DNA from: Actinoallomurus spadix
GTDB taxonomy: Bacteria > Actinomycetota > Actinomycetes > Streptosporangiales > Streptosporangiaceae
DNA: 64,000 bases
Assembly (NCBI RefSeq): GCF_024055725.1
Contig: NZ_JAMXMX010000009.1
Location: forward strand, 186,001 to 250,000
Direction of reading: 5' to 3'
Part shown: positions 12,187 to 21,729 of the stretch, in pieces
How the letters are laid out: the number at the start of each line of letters is the position of its first letter
How positions within the stretch are numbered: the first letter of the stretch is position 1
Made by a program: the position numbers and the translations under genes
The notes under the pieces: generated by a model
Seen by the model: the letters and a program-made list of their open reading frames with translations, nothing else
What the model was told of the DNA's origin: nothing
The model's database searches: none

Positions 12187-13053
12187 TCAGGAGACGAAGA
12201 CGGCGAGGGGCTTGGCGACCGGCCCGTGCTCCTCGACGAGGGCCAGCAGCGTGCCGTCGGGGGCGAAGACCCCGATCGGGCCCTGACCGAGCCCCATGGC
12301 GGCCAGCACGCCACCGTGCGCGACCTTGCGCGCGTCGTTCTCCGAGACGTTCATCCGGGGGAACGCGGCGGCCACGGCCTCCTCCATCGGCAGCACGGTG
12401 AGCTCCTCGCCGAGCTGCTCCACCGTGTGCGCCATCGACAGGTCGTACGGGCCGACGCGGGTGCGGCGCAGCGCGGTCAGGTGCCCGCCGACGCCCAGGG
12501 CCGTTCCGAGGTCGCGGGCGAGCGCCCGGATGTAGGTGCCGCTGGAGCAGGTGATCGTCGCGGCGACGTCGAGCAGGTCGCCCTCGCGGCGGAACTCGCC
12601 GAGCCCGAACTCGTACACGGTGACGGGCCGCGCCTTGAGCTCGACCTCCTCGCCGGCCCGGGCCCGCTTGTACGCCCGCTCGCCGTTCACCTTGATCGCG
12701 CTGACCTGCGGGGGGATCTGCTCGATCGGCCCGGTCAGGTCGACGACGGCGTTGCGCACGGCGTCCTCGGTCACCTCCGCCGCGGAGACGGCGGCGGTGG
12801 GCTCGCCCTCGGCGTCGTCGGTGTTGGTGGACTGCCCGAGGCGGATGACCGCCTCGTAGGTCTTCTCGGTCAGCGCCAGGTGCCCGAGCAGCCGGGTGGC
12901 CTTCTCCACCCCGATGACCAGGACACCGGTCGCCATCGGGTCGAGCGTGCCCGCGTGCCCCACGCGGCGGGTGCCCGCCAGCCGGCGCAGCCTGCCCACG
13001 ACGTCGTGGGAGGTCCAGCCGGCCGGCTTGTCGACGATGACAAGTCCATTCAT
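12187..13053 (-). CDS. truB: tRNA pseudouridine(55) synthase
   Basis: Converts U55 of tRNA to pseudouridine. The 288 residues carry the catalytic aspartate motif GHAGTLDPMATGVL, the start motif GLVIVDKPAGWTSHDVV, and SGTYIRALARDLG. ATG 13053 overlaps the nrnA stop by one base (TGATG), so the two are translationally coupled. The stop is 56 bp from the convergent CGNR gene. Confidence 0.96.
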   Translation of the reverse strand: MNGLVIVDKPAGWTSHDVVGRLRRLAGTRRVGHAGTLDPMATGVLVIGVEKATRLLGHLALTEKTYEAVIRLGQSTNTDDAEGEPTAAVSAAEVTEDAVRNAVVDLTGPIEQIPPQVSAIKVNGERAYKRARAGEEVELKARPVTVYEFGLGEFRREGDLLDVAATITCSSGTYIRALARDLGTALGVGGHLTALRRTRVGPYDLSMAHTVEQLGEELTVLPMEEAVAAAFPRMNVSENDARKVAHGGVLAAMGLGQGPIGVFAPDGTLLALVEEHGPVAKPLAVFVS

Positions 13054-14078
13054 CAGCGCGTGGATACCTCGATCTCGGTCAGGAGCCCGCGCAGCCGCGC
13101 GACGGCCGGCTCCACATCGCCGTGCAGGGTGAATCCGGCGGCCGTCGGGTGGCCGCCACCGCCGAGAGCCACGCAGGCCCGTCCGACGTCGACGCGGCCC
13201 TTGGACCGCGTGGAGACCTGCCAGGCGCCCTCGTCGTCCTCCTTGAACACGACGGCGACCTCCGCCTCGTCGGTGCGGCGGACGACGTCGATGACGCCTT
13301 CGAGCAGGTCGTACGGGAGATCGTGGGCGGCGCGGTCGGCACGGGTCACGGTCGTCCAGACCAGGCCGAGGCCGTTCGCGACGTCCCGCTCCAGCCGGGC
13401 CCGGCCCAGCGCGGCGGCCAGGACCGGCAGGTAACCGAAGGGGGCGCGGTCCCACACCTCGCGGGCTACCTGCTCGGGCCGCACGCCCATAGCCAGCAGC
13501 CGCTGCGCGAGGGCGTGGACCTCCGGCGTCGTGGAGCGGTACTTGAACGAGCCGGTGTCGGTGACCAGCCCGACGTACAGGTCGAGCGCGATGTCGTGCG
13601 TGAGCGGCACGCCCAGCAGGTCGATGAAACGCTCGACCAGCACGGCGGTGGCCGCCGCGCCGGGGTCGACCAGGTGCGTCGTGCCGAACCGCGTGTTGGA
13701 CGCGTGGTGGTCCACGACGATCAGCTCTCCGGCCTTGCCCGCGTTGGCGGCGAGCGTGCCGAGCCGTTCGCCGCCGGCCGCGTCGAACGTGACCATCACG
13801 TCCGGCTCGGCGGGGAAGTCGGCCGGGTCGGTGAGCAGGTCCAGGCCGGGCAGGAACCGCAGGATCCGCGGCACGACGAACGCGTCGCCGAACGAGGCCG
13901 TGAACGGCTTGCCCAGCGCGCGCAGCGCCTGCGCGAACGCCAGCATCGACCCCAGGGCGTCACCGTCCGGGCAGACGTGGCAGGCCAGGCACACCTCGTC
14001 GGTCCGCTGGATCGCGTCGACCGCCCTCGCCCACTCGTCGGCGGCGATGGCTGGGACCTTACCCGGCGCGGAGTTCAC
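13053..14078 (-). CDS. nrnA: DHH-family oligoribonuclease / pAp phosphatase
   Basis: Degrades short RNA oligomers and 3'-phosphoadenosine 5'-phosphate. The 341 residues have the metal motifs [11 protein letters not shown] (usual D-x-D-x-x-G-S) and VVDHHASN (the DHH signature), then [15 protein letters not shown], and a C-terminal DHHA1 domain ending in [14 protein letters not shown] 14078 overlaps the rbfA stop by four bases (GTGA). Confidence 0.94.
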   Translation of the reverse strand: MNSAPGKVPAIAADEWARAVDAIQRTDEVCLACHVCPDGDALGSMLAFAQALRALGKPFTASFGDAFVVPRILRFLPGLDLLTDPADFPAEPDVMVTFDAAGGERLGTLAANAGKAGELIVVDHHASNTRFGTTHLVDPGAAATAVLVERFIDLLGVPLTHDIALDLYVGLVTDTGSFKYRSTTPEVHALAQRLLAMGVRPEQVAREVWDRAPFGYLPVLAAALGRARLERDVANGLGLVWTTVTRADRAAHDLPYDLLEGVIDVVRRTDEAEVAVVFKEDDEGAWQVSTRSKGRVDVGRACVALGGGGHPTAAGFTLHGDVEPAVARLRGLLTEIEVSTR

Positions 14079-14557
14079 GACCGGGAGTATCCCGCGTCGT
14101 CGCCGCCGTCGCCGTCGGTTTCGTCAACCTCGCCGGAGATCACCGGCTCGCGGTACGGATTGGCGTCGCCCGCGGGCCGGGCGTTCTCGGCGGCCTTGGC
14201 GACCCGCTCGTCGGCGGCGCGCGCCTTGGCGAGCAGGTCGTCGATCTGCCGGGCGTTCTCCGGCAGGGCGTCGGGAACGAAGGTCAGGCTGGGCGTGTGC
14301 CGCACTCCGGTGCGCTTGCCCACCTCCGAACGGATGACGCCCTTGGCGCTCTCCAGCGCCGCGGCGCTGTCGGCGCGCTCGGCGTCGCTGCCGTACACGG
14401 TGTAGTAGACCGTCGCGTCCCGCAGGTCGTTGGTCAGCCGGGTGTCCGTCACGGTGACGAAGCCGAGCCGCGGATCCTTGATCCGCCGCTCCAGCATCTC
14501 CGCGACGATCTGCTGAATGCGATCGGCGAGCTTTCGAGCCCGCGCGGGGTCGGTCAC
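14075..14557 (-). CDS. rbfA: 30S ribosome-binding factor A
   Basis: Late 16S rRNA maturation factor of KH-like fold, 160 residues. Motifs include [41 protein letters not shown] and [15 protein letters not shown]. An acidic tail ([11 protein letters not shown]) extends past the usual fold. GTG 14557 has GGAGGA five bases upstream. It is coupled to nrnA by overlap. Confidence 0.95.
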   Translation of the reverse strand: MTDPARARKLADRIQQIVAEMLERRIKDPRLGFVTVTDTRLTNDLRDATVYYTVYGSDAERADSAAALESAKGVIRSEVGKRTGVRHTPSLTFVPDALPENARQIDDLLAKARAADERVAKAAENARPAGDANPYREPVISGEVDETDGDGGDDAGYSRS

Positions 14558-14627
14558 AGTTCCTCCATTGTCGTTCGGCCGCGGAGGCGGCCGGGACGTG
14601 CGCTCACCGAGGCCTCAAAAACCCCGG

Positions 14628-14927
14628 TCAGGACTCCTCCTCGTTGAAGAGCCGCTGCCTGGCGCCCAGGAGCTCGACCTCCGGCCGCCCGGCGACGAGA
14701 CGCTCGCAGGCCTCGAGGACCTCGACGCAGTTGCCCGCCGTGGCGGACACCACCGCGATCCCGATCTCCGCCCGCCGGTGCAGGTCGAGATGGCCGGTCT
14801 CGGCCGCCGCGACCGCCGGGAACCGGCGCCGTACATCGGCGACGATCGGGCGGACGACGGAGCGCTTCTGCTTCAGCGAGCGTACGTCGCCGAGCAGGAG
14901 GTCCAGGGTCAGCGATCCCACATACAC
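14628..14927 (-). CDS. DUF503 (YlxP-like) protein
   Basis: A small ferredoxin-fold family regularly found between infB and rbfA. The 99 residues show SLKQKRSVVRPIVADVRRRF and the AEIGIAVVSATAGNCVEVLE segment. Function is not firmly established; the genomic location implies ribosome biogenesis. GTG 14927 lies downstream of the infB terminator, so DUF503-rbfA-nrnA-truB may have their own promoter in 14928-14997. Confidence 0.88.
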   Translation of the reverse strand: MYVGSLTLDLLLGDVRSLKQKRSVVRPIVADVRRRFPAVAAAETGHLDLHRRAEIGIAVVSATAGNCVEVLEACERLVAGRPEVELLGARQRLFNEEES

Positions 14928-14997
14928 AAACGGTCACCCCGCCCGATCCGTTCCGGTCATCCGCAATGAGCAACTCTAAGGGAACGGGCCGACAGCG

Positions 14998-15028
14998 AGG
15001 TGGCGTGCGACGAAGCCGCACGCCACCT
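14998..15028 (-). terminator. strong hairpin terminator after infB
   Basis: Arms AGGTGGCGTGCG and CGCACGCCACCT pair perfectly over 12 bp with a seven-base loop, 37 bases past the infB stop. It separates the rimP-infB operon from DUF503-truB. Confidence 0.85.
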
Positions 15029-15065
15029 ACGCCTGGTCGGCCGCCTCAGGGCCTTCGGATCGAGA

Positions 15066-18000
15066 TCAGACGCGCGGCTTCTCCCGCATCTCGAAGGTCT
15101 CGATGACATCGCCGATCTTGAGGTCGGCGTAGCCGATCCCGATACCGCACTCGAAGCCCTCGCGGACCTCGGTCGCGTCGTCCTTGAACCGGCGGAGCGA
15201 GGACACCGTGAGGTTGTCGGAGACCACCACGCCGTCGCGGATCAGGCGCGCCTTGCTGTTGCGCTTGATCGTGCCGGACTGGACCATCGAGCCCGCGACG
15301 TTGCCGATGCGCGGCACCTTGAAGATCTCGCGGATCTCCGCCGTGCCGAGCTGGGCCTCCTCGAACTCGGGCTTGAGCATGCCCTTGAGGGCCGCCTCGA
15401 CCTCTTCGATCGCCTGGTAGATGACCGAGTAGTAGCGGATGTCGACGCCCTCGCGGTCCGCCAGCTCCTGCGCGTTGCGCTCGGGACGGACGTTGAAGCC
15501 GATGATGACCGTGCCCTGGGACGTGAGCGCGAGGTTCACGTCGTCCTGGGTGATCGCACCGACACCGCGGCGGATGACGCGCAGACCGACCTCTTCGCCG
15601 ACGTCGATCTTGAGGAGCGCGTCCTCCAGGGCCTCCACCGAACCGGACACGTCACCCTTGATGACGAGGAGCAGCTCCTGCACCTCGCCCTTCTCGAGGT
15701 CCTTGAACAGCTCCTCGAGCGTGCGACGGCCGCGGCTGCGGAGCAGCTCGGCGTTGCGCTTGCGGGCCTGACGGCGGTCGGCGATCTGCCGGGCCATCCG
15801 GTCGTCGTCGACGACGATGAAGTTGTCGCCGGCGCCCGGCGTGGCCGACAGGCCCAGCACCAGGACCGGACGGGACGGCAACGCCTCCTCGACGTTGTTG
15901 CCGTTCTCGTCGAGCATCGCCCGGACGCGGCCGAAGGCCTCGCCACAGACGATCGAGTCGCCGACCCGGAGCGTGCCGCGCTGAACCAGCACGGTCGCCA
16001 CGGAACCACGGCCCTTGTCGAGGTGCGCCTCGATCGCGACGCCCTGCGCGTCCTGGGCCGGGTTAGCCCGCAGGTCGAGCTCGGCGTCGGCGGTCAGCAC
16101 GATCGCCTCGAGCAGGTCCTCGATGCCCATCCGCTGCTTCGCCGAGATGTCGACGAACTGCGTCTGGCCACCGAACTCCTCGGCGACGAGGCCGTACTCG
16201 GTGAGCTGGGCGCGCACCCGCTGCGGGTCCGCCCCCTCCTTGTCCACCTTGTTGACCGCGACGACGATCGGCACACCGGCCGCGTTGGCGTGGTCGATGG
16301 CCTCGGTGGTCTGCGGCTTCACCCCGTCGTCGGCGGCGACCACCAGGACGACCAGGTCGGTCGTCTCGGCACCACGGGCACGCATGGCGGTGAACGCCTC
16401 GTGACCCGGGGTGTCGATGAAGGTGATCTTGCGCTCCTGGCCGTCGACCTCGGTCGCGACCTGGTAGGCGCCGATGTGCTGGGTGATGCCGCCGGCCTCG
16501 CCGGCCACCACGTTGGCGTTGCGGATCGCGTCGAGCAGCTTCGTCTTACCGTGGTCGACGTGGCCCATGACGGTGACCACCGGCGGACGGGAGACGAGAA
16601 GCTCCTCGCCGCCCTCGTCCTCGCCGAACTCGATGTCGAAGGACTCGAGCAGCTCGCGGTCCTCGTCCTCGGGGCTGACGACCTGGACGTCGTAGTCCAG
16701 CTCGGCGCCGAGCAGCTGCAGCGTCTCCTCGCTGACCGACTGCGTCGCCGTCACCATCTCACCGAGGTGCAGCATCACCTCGACGAGCGACGCCGGGTTG
16801 GCGCCGATCTTCTCGGCGAAGTCGGTCAGCGACGCGCCCTGCGGCAGCCGGACGGTCTTGCCGTTGCCGCGGGGGACGCGGACGCCGCCGATCGCCGGCG
16901 CCTGCATGTTGTCGAACTCTTGACGCCGCTGCTTCTTGGACTTGCGGCCCCGCGCGGGACGCCCGCCCGGACGGCCGAACGCACCCTGCGTGCCACCACG
17001 GCCACGGCCGCCGCCACCAGGACGGGGACCGCCGAAGCCGCCGCCGCCACCGGGACGACCGGCACCGCCGCCGGCACCGGCCGGACGGCCGAAGCCGCCG
17101 CCGCCACCGGGACGACCACCGCCGCCGGGACGGCCACCGCCGCCGCCACCACCCGGACGGCCACCGCCGCCGGGACGACCGCGACCACCCGCGCCACCAG
17201 GGCCACCGGTGTCACGCTGCGGACGGGACGGCATGTTCATCGGGCTCGGCCGCGGGCCTCCGGGCCGAGGCGGCATGCTGCCCGGATTCGGACGGGGACC
17301 ACCGGCACCCGGAGCACCCGGACGGCCACCGGGCGGCGCCGGACGCGGCGGGGCGCCCGCCGGACGGTCGCCACGAGGCGCGCCGGGACGGTCACCACGC
17401 GGTGCGCCGCCCGGGCGGTCGCCGCGCGGCCCCGCGGGGCGGTCGCCACGCTGACCGGGCGGACCCGGACGCGGACCCGGCTTGGCCGAACCCATGCCGG
17501 TGTTGGTGGAAGAGAAGGGGTTGTTGCCCGGGCGGGGACGACCCCCGCCGGAACGCTGGCCCGGAGCGGCCGGACGCGGCCCACCGGGGCCGCCCGCACC
17601 ACCGGAACCACCGGCACCGGGACGCGGACCCGGGCCCGGCTTCGGCGCGGAACCGGGACGGCCCGCCGCGGGCCCCGGACGGGGACCGGGCCTGGGCGCC
17701 GAGGCACCGCCGCCGCCCTGCTGGGCGGGACCGGGGCGGGGCGCCGCGGGACGCGGCGCGGGCTGACGGGGACCCGGCCTCGGGGCCTGATTCGGAGCCT
17801 GCGGCGCGGACGGCGCCTCGGAGCGCGCCGGCTCCGGCTTGAACTCAGGCCGCAGGTCCTGCTTGGGCTGCTGTAGCGGCTGCTGTAGCGGCTGCTGCTG
17901 TTGCTGCGGCTGCGGCTGTTGCGGCTGCTCCTGCCGCGGCGCGGCAGGCTTCGGGCCCGGAACGGGCCGCCGCGGACCCGGCTTCGGAACCGGAGCCGAT

Positions 18001-18188
18001 CCTCTTCTGTCGGCGGACGGCTTCGCCGACCCACCGCCGAATGCTTCCTTAAGTCTGCGTACTACCGGCGCCTCGATCGTCGAGGACGCCGAACGGACGA
18101 ACTCGCCCATTTCATTGAGCTTGGCCATGACGGCCTTGCTCTCGACACCGAACTCCTTGGCGAGCTCGTACACCCGGACCTTTGCCAC
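15066..18188 (-). CDS. infB: translation initiation factor IF-2
   Basis: GTPase that places fMet-tRNA on the 30S subunit. The 1040 residues start with an IF2_N module ([20 protein letters not shown]). A Pro/Gly/Arg/Gln-rich linker covers about residues 55-430, followed by a second IF2_N module ([20 protein letters not shown]). The G domain has G1 GHVDHGKT near residue 542, DTPGHEAF, and NKVDKEG. The linker is long, as in other actinobacteria, and its GGX repeats explain the low-complexity DNA at 16930-17950. Confidence 0.97.
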   Translation of the reverse strand: MAKVRVYELAKEFGVESKAVMAKLNEMGEFVRSASSTIEAPVVRRLKEAFGGGSAKPSADRRGSAPVPKPGPRRPVPGPKPAAPRQEQPQQPQPQQQQQPLQQPLQQPKQDLRPEFKPEPARSEAPSAPQAPNQAPRPGPRQPAPRPAAPRPGPAQQGGGGASAPRPGPRPGPAAGRPGSAPKPGPGPRPGAGGSGGAGGPGGPRPAAPGQRSGGGRPRPGNNPFSSTNTGMGSAKPGPRPGPPGQRGDRPAGPRGDRPGGAPRGDRPGAPRGDRPAGAPPRPAPPGGRPGAPGAGGPRPNPGSMPPRPGGPRPSPMNMPSRPQRDTGGPGGAGGRGRPGGGGRPGGGGGGGRPGGGGRPGGGGGFGRPAGAGGGAGRPGGGGGFGGPRPGGGGRGRGGTQGAFGRPGGRPARGRKSKKQRRQEFDNMQAPAIGGVRVPRGNGKTVRLPQGASLTDFAEKIGANPASLVEVMLHLGEMVTATQSVSEETLQLLGAELDYDVQVVSPEDEDRELLESFDIEFGEDEGGEELLVSRPPVVTVMGHVDHGKTKLLDAIRNANVVAGEAGGITQHIGAYQVATEVDGQERKITFIDTPGHEAFTAMRARGAETTDLVVLVVAADDGVKPQTTEAIDHANAAGVPIVVAVNKVDKEGADPQRVRAQLTEYGLVAEEFGGQTQFVDISAKQRMGIEDLLEAIVLTADAELDLRANPAQDAQGVAIEAHLDKGRGSVATVLVQRGTLRVGDSIVCGEAFGRVRAMLDENGNNVEEALPSRPVLVLGLSATPGAGDNFIVVDDDRMARQIADRRQARKRNAELLRSRGRRTLEELFKDLEKGEVQELLLVIKGDVSGSVEALEDALLKIDVGEEVGLRVIRRGVGAITQDDVNLALTSQGTVIIGFNVRPERNAQELADREGVDIRYYSVIYQAIEEVEAALKGMLKPEFEEAQLGTAEIREIFKVPRIGNVAGSMVQSGTIKRNSKARLIRDGVVVSDNLTVSSLRRFKDDATEVREGFECGIGIGYADLKIGDVIETFEMREKPRV

Positions 18189-18306
18189 TGCACTCCCTAC
18201 TCGGTCCGGGGAAACGTCCTCGGACCGTCGCTACCTTGCGGTAATCATCGCTGCGTGCTCATCGAGCGCTCATAGCAATCTCGACCTGCTTCCGACTAGA
18301 CGTCGC

Positions 18307-18582
18307 TTACGAACCGCCCCGCTCTGCCTCGAGCCGCCGCCGAAGCGCACTGGCGTCAAGCGGACCCGACAGGCGAAATGCCCGCGAGAACGCCCGACGA
18401 CGCTCGGCCAGCTCAAGACATGCCAGGTCAGGGTGCAGGGAGGCACCCCTTCCCGGCAGTCGCCCGTGCGGATCGGGGACGATGAAGCCCTCGATCACGA
18501 CCAGGCGCAGCAGGTCGGACTTGGCCGTGCAGACCCGGCAGCCCACACATGTGCGCTGTGGGGCCGCTCGGCCACGATTCAT
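18307..18582 (-). CDS. ylxR: YlxR (DUF448) RNA-binding protein
   Basis: A 91-residue basic protein between nusA and infB. It has the family signature RTCVGCRVCTAKSDLLRLV and PDPHGRLPGRGASLHPD. ATG 18582 begins four bases after the nusA stop with no clear ribosome site, suggesting translational coupling. Family members bind RNA, and some are reported to affect RNase P or transcription. The Cys pair (CVGC) is intact. Confidence 0.9.
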   Translation of the reverse strand: MNRGRAAPQRTCVGCRVCTAKSDLLRLVVIEGFIVPDPHGRLPGRGASLHPDLACLELAERRRAFSRAFRLSGPLDASALRRRLEAERGGS

Positions 18583-18586
18583 GAGT

Positions 18587-19609
18587 CTACCGCGTCGAGG
18601 CGTCGGCGGAACCTGCCGCATGCTCCCCTTCGGTGGAAGACCCCGACTCCGTGTCGGGACGGATGTCGATCCGCCAGCCGGTGAGCCGTGCGGCGAGACG
18701 GGCGTTCTGCCCCTCTTTGCCGATGGCCAGGGACAGTTGGTAGTCGGGCACCACGACCCGAGCCATCCGGCCCTCCGCGTCGACGACCTCGACATGGTTA
18801 ACCCGCGCCGGGGACAGGGCATTCCCGACGAACTCGGCGGGATCGTCCGACCAGTCGACGATATCGATCTTCTCGCCGTGCAACTCGTGCATGACGTTCC
18901 GGACCCGGCTGCCCATCGGCCCGATGCACGCTCCCTTGGCGTTCACCCCGGCCTTCCGGGACCGTACGGCGATCTTCGTACGGTGGCCGGCCTCCCGCGC
19001 GATGGCCGCGATCTCCACGGTGCCGTCGGCGATCTCCGGAACCTCGAGCGCGAAGAGCTTCTTGACGAGGTTCGGATGGGTCCGGGACAGCTTGACCATC
19101 GGGCCACGGTGGCCCTTCTTGACCTGGACGACGTAGGAGCGGATCCGCTCGCCGTGGTCGTAGTTCTCCCCGGGAACCTGCTCCTCGGGCGGGAGCACAC
19201 CCTCCAGCTTGCCGAGATCGACCAGGACGTTGCGCGGGTCCTTGCCCTGCTGGATCACGCCCGCCACGATGTCGCCCTCACGCCCGGCGTACTCGCCGAA
19301 CGTCAGCTCGTCCTCGGCGTTGCGCAAGTGCTGCAGGATGACCTGCTTCGCGGTGGTCGCCGCGATCCGGCTGAAATTGGTCGGCGTGTCGTCGTACTCC
19401 CGGACGCCGACGCCCTCTTCATCGGTCTCCGTCGCCCAGACGGTGACGTGACCGGTCTTCCGGTCGAGCTCGACGCGCGCCTTGGGCGCCGCACCCTCGG
19501 TCCGGTGGTACGCGATCAGCAGTGCTTCCTCGATGGCCTTGACCACGAGGTCGAGAGAGATGTCCTTCTCACTCTCGAGACTCCGCAGGGCGGTCATGTC
19601 GATGTCCAC
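18587..19609 (-). CDS. nusA: transcription termination/antitermination factor NusA
   Basis: Binds RNA polymerase and nascent RNA. The 340 residues hold the NusA N domain ([18 protein letters not shown]), an S1 domain ([23 protein letters not shown] is its start, written here in part), and KH domains with [11 protein letters not shown] and [15 protein letters not shown]. It lacks the C-terminal acidic repeats of enterobacterial NusA, as expected for actinobacteria. GTG 19609 has GGGGAGG upstream; rimP ends 12 bp before it. Confidence 0.96.
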   Translation of the reverse strand: MDIDMTALRSLESEKDISLDLVVKAIEEALLIAYHRTEGAAPKARVELDRKTGHVTVWATETDEEGVGVREYDDTPTNFSRIAATTAKQVILQHLRNAEDELTFGEYAGREGDIVAGVIQQGKDPRNVLVDLGKLEGVLPPEEQVPGENYDHGERIRSYVVQVKKGHRGPMVKLSRTHPNLVKKLFALEVPEIADGTVEIAAIAREAGHRTKIAVRSRKAGVNAKGACIGPMGSRVRNVMHELHGEKIDIVDWSDDPAEFVGNALSPARVNHVEVVDAEGRMARVVVPDYQLSLAIGKEGQNARLAARLTGWRIDIRPDTESGSSTEGEHAAGSADASTR

Positions 19610-19621
19610 GAGGCCTCCCCC

Positions 19622-20158
19622 CTAGTCCTCGTCGCCGGCGGCGGCGTCGTCGCCCCGGCGGTTGAACTCCACCTGGACCAGTCCGCGGGTGAGCTCGTCG
19701 TAGCCCAACCGGCGCTCGCGGCCGTCACTGTCCAGTACGACGGCCGTGTCGTCGGCGCTCATGACCCGGCCGGTGATCTCTCCGCCCTCGGAGAGCACCG
19801 CGCGGACGAGACGGCCGGCCGCGCGCCGCCAGTGCCGCGGCTGGGTGAGCGGCCGGTCGACGCCCGGCGAGGTCACCTCGAGGACGTAGGGCGCGGAGCC
19901 CATCGCGTCGCTTTCGTCGAGGGTCCTCGAAATCTCCTGGCTGACATCCGCGACGTCGTCGAGGCTCACTCCGCCGTCGGCGTCGACGATGACCCGCACC
20001 TGCCGGCGCTTGCCGGCGGGGGTCACGATGACGTCCTCCAGGTCGAACCCGGCACCGGCGACCACAGGATCGAGCAGTCGCATCAACGCGGCCCGTGCAT
20101 CGTGCCCGGACCCGCGCCGGCCCGCCTGAGCGCTGCCACGGCGGCCGTCCACGCTCAT
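19622..20158 (-). CDS. rimP: ribosome maturation factor RimP
   Basis: A 30S assembly factor of 178 residues. The N-terminal domain has [20 protein letters not shown] and [17 protein letters not shown]; the central motif is [17 protein letters not shown] 20158 is preceded by AAGGAGG at five bases. It is the first gene of the rimP-nusA-ylxR-infB operon and is divergent from the DUF4439 lipoprotein gene. Confidence 0.95.
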   Translation of the reverse strand: MSVDGRRGSAQAGRRGSGHDARAALMRLLDPVVAGAGFDLEDVIVTPAGKRRQVRVIVDADGGVSLDDVADVSQEISRTLDESDAMGSAPYVLEVTSPGVDRPLTQPRHWRRAAGRLVRAVLSEGGEITGRVMSADDTAVVLDSDGRERRLGYDELTRGLVQVEFNRRGDDAAAGDED

Positions 20159-20326
20159 GTGGGCCTCCTTCATGCCTGATGGAATGGTGGCCGCCCGATG
20201 CGTCCACTCCGCACCCAAGACTATCCACAGCCGGAGGGGCCAGGTGCCCGCATCGCCAGCAGGCGGGTACACGCTTGTGGAATGCTTGCGCAGCGGAGTG
20301 CAAGAGATCACGAACTGGAGGCACGC

Positions 20327-20833
20327 TTGGACGCGCTGCGGTTCCCGGCTCCCACGCGGCGCGCGGCGATGCTCGGCGGCTCCGCCGCGGTGCTGGCGAC
20401 GGTCACCGGATGCACCACCGTGGGCCGGGCGGAGGCGCCCCCGCCGGGCCCCGACGTGTCCGTCCTCACCGCAGCGATCGAGAACGAGGCGGCCCTCATC
20501 GCCCTGTACGAGGCGGTGCTCGGCGCGCACCGGTCGCTGGCCGAGCGGCTGAGACCGCTCCACGATCACCACACTCAGCACCTGGCGGTCCTGCGGCGTC
20601 ACTATGTCCCCGGCACGACGACCGGCACCACCACGCCGAGCCCACGGGCGACCGCGACGGCGCCGGACAGCGAGTCCCGCGCGCTCGCGGCCCTGCGAGC
20701 GGCCGAGCGCAAGGCCGCGAGCGCCCGCGCCGACGACGTCCGGCGGGCCACCCCGGGCCTCGCCCAGCTGCTCGCCTGCATCGGCGCCTGCGAGGCCGGC
20801 CACGCCCAGTCCCTCACCGGAGCCACCTCATGA
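20327..20833 (+). CDS. DUF4439 ferritin-like lipoprotein
   Basis: A 168-residue exported protein. The leader holds [20 protein letters not shown]: a twin-Arg pair, a hydrophobic stretch and a lipobox cysteine, so a Tat-type lipoprotein is likely. After a Pro/Ser/Thr-rich hinge come the ferritin-like helices, with [19 protein letters not shown] and [17 protein letters not shown] 20327 is chosen because GGAGG stands at the right spacing; longer starts put extra residues before the signal peptide. It is coupled through two micro-ORFs to a second DUF4439 gene. Confidence 0.75.
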   Translation: MDALRFPAPTRRAAMLGGSAAVLATVTGCTTVGRAEAPPPGPDVSVLTAAIENEAALIALYEAVLGAHRSLAERLRPLHDHHTQHLAVLRRHYVPGTTTGTTTPSPRATATAPDSESRALAALRAAERKAASARADDVRRATPGLAQLLACIGACEAGHAQSLTGATS

Positions 20834-20892
20834 GCGAACGAACCATGAGCGCAGCCCTCCTGGTCACCTCCCCGACGAAGGAGGGCCCGTGA
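20830..20892 (+). CDS. micro-ORF 1 (20 codons) ending in LVTSPTKEGP
   Basis: ATG 20830 overlaps the stop of the DUF4439 lipoprotein gene (ATGA), and its TGA overlaps the GTG of micro-ORF 2. The last ten residues are encoded by the 35-bp repeat. It may be only a translational relay rather than a functional peptide. Confidence 0.3.
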   Translation: MSERTMSAALLVTSPTKEGP

Positions 20893-20895
20893 CCG
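20861..20895 (+). repeat. 35-bp hairpin repeat, copy 1
   Basis: Identical over 35 bp to copy 2. It contains GGTCAC and GTGACC as outer arms and CTCC/GGAG as inner arms around CCGACGAA, so it can fold with the ribosome site GAAGGAGGG inside the hairpin and the GTG start in the 3' arm. Confidence 0.85.
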
Positions 20896-20960
20896 AACGC
20901 AGCGAGGGAACCGGCGGCACAGCACCCTTGGTCACCTCCCCGACGAAGGAGGGCCCGTGA
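20889..20960 (+). CDS. micro-ORF 2 (23 codons) ending in LVTSPTKEGP
   Basis: GTG 20889 has GAAGGAGGG at good spacing, and its TGA overlaps the GTG of the following DUF4439 gene. The N-terminal half (VTERSEGTGGTAP) differs from micro-ORF 1 while the C-terminal ten residues are identical, because both run through the same repeat. Confidence 0.35.
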   Translation: MTERSEGTGGTAPLVTSPTKEGP

Positions 20961-20963
20961 CCG
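20929..20963 (+). repeat. 35-bp hairpin repeat, copy 2
   Basis: Second copy, 68 bp downstream of the first. It carries the ribosome site and GTG of the second DUF4439 gene. Sequestering that site in the hairpin would make its translation depend on ribosomes arriving from upstream. Confidence 0.85.
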
Positions 20964-21406
20964 CGGAGACGGTCGCGGCGCTGCAGGCGGCGCTCGCCGC
21001 CGAGCACGTCGCGGTCTTCGGGTACGGCGTTCTCGGCGGTCACGTCTCTCCGGCGCAGCAGCAGAACGTCAAGTCGATCTGGAACGCCCACCGGAGCCGG
21101 CGCGATCGCCTGCGTGATTACGTCCAGGCGGCCGGCGGCCGTCCGGTGGCCGCGGCCGCCGCCTACCGGCTGCCGTTCAAGGTCACTTCGGCGAGCACCG
21201 CCGCGCGGCTCGCCGCCACGCTGGAGGACGGCGTGATCGCGGGTTACGCGGTGCTGGCGGGGGTGAGCGACCCGAATCTCCGCCGCTACGCCGCCCAGGC
21301 GATGCAGGAGGCCACGGTGCGCGCGGTCCGCTGGCGGGGCGCGTCGCCGGCGCAGGCGTTCCCGGGTCTCCCGGCGGGCACCCTGTCTCCCAAACCGGAG
21401 GGCTGA
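20957..21406 (+). CDS. DUF4439 ferritin-like protein
   Basis: A 149-residue cytosolic paralogue of the upstream lipoprotein. Helices include LQAALAAEHVAVFGYGVLGG and ATLEDGVIAGYAVLAG, with the Glu and His spacing of ferritin-like four-helix bundles (AEH near residue 16). GTG 20957 uses the ribosome site in repeat copy 2. Function of the family is unknown; metal or oxygen chemistry is possible from the fold alone. Confidence 0.8.
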   Translation: MTAETVAALQAALAAEHVAVFGYGVLGGHVSPAQQQNVKSIWNAHRSRRDRLRDYVQAAGGRPVAAAAAYRLPFKVTSASTAARLAATLEDGVIAGYAVLAGVSDPNLRRYAAQAMQEATVRAVRWRGASPAQAFPGLPAGTLSPKPEG

Positions 21407-21490
21407 CCGCCCACCGCGCCGGGGGCCGGGGCCTCGCGAGTCCAACGGCACCGGCCGAGGCGGAGGATCGACCGCCCGCGACGAGCCGGC

Positions 21491-21618
21491 GGGCTCTCGC
21501 CGAAGGCAGGACCGGCCGCCTCGCAAGCCCGGGGGCTCTCGCCGAACCTTTGGACCGGCCGCCCCGCGAGCCTGCGGGCTCTCGCCGAACCGCTGGACCG
21601 GGCCGGCGGTCCGGGCCT
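21491..21618. repeat. three imperfect 42-43 bp tandem repeats
   Basis: GGGCTCTCGCCGAA recurs at 21491, 21533 and 21576, each time followed by a GGACCGGCCG-like block and a CGAGCCTG-like spacer. A further degenerate half-unit precedes 21491. The array fills the 323-bp non-coding gap before the thrE-like gene. No gene was found in 21407-21729. Confidence 0.75.
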
Positions 21619-21729
21619 GCGGGAGGACCGGCCGTCCGTTCGGCGCCGCCCGTCGGGGGCGTGCGGACCGTTCCGCGCGTACGGATAGCCTTCCCCGGAC
21701 GACCGATATTGGGGGTTACAGGCCGACTC

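Noticed and set aside
15000-17876. Long plus-strand ORF of 958 codons opposite infB
   Set aside because: Antisense shadow of infB; its Thr/Ala/Arg-rich tail only mirrors the IF-2 linker repeats.
16930-17950. Repetitive GGX-rich DNA that could pass for a repeat array or CRISPR
   Set aside because: It encodes the Pro/Gly/Arg linker of IF-2, the repeats are irregular, and there are no spacers.
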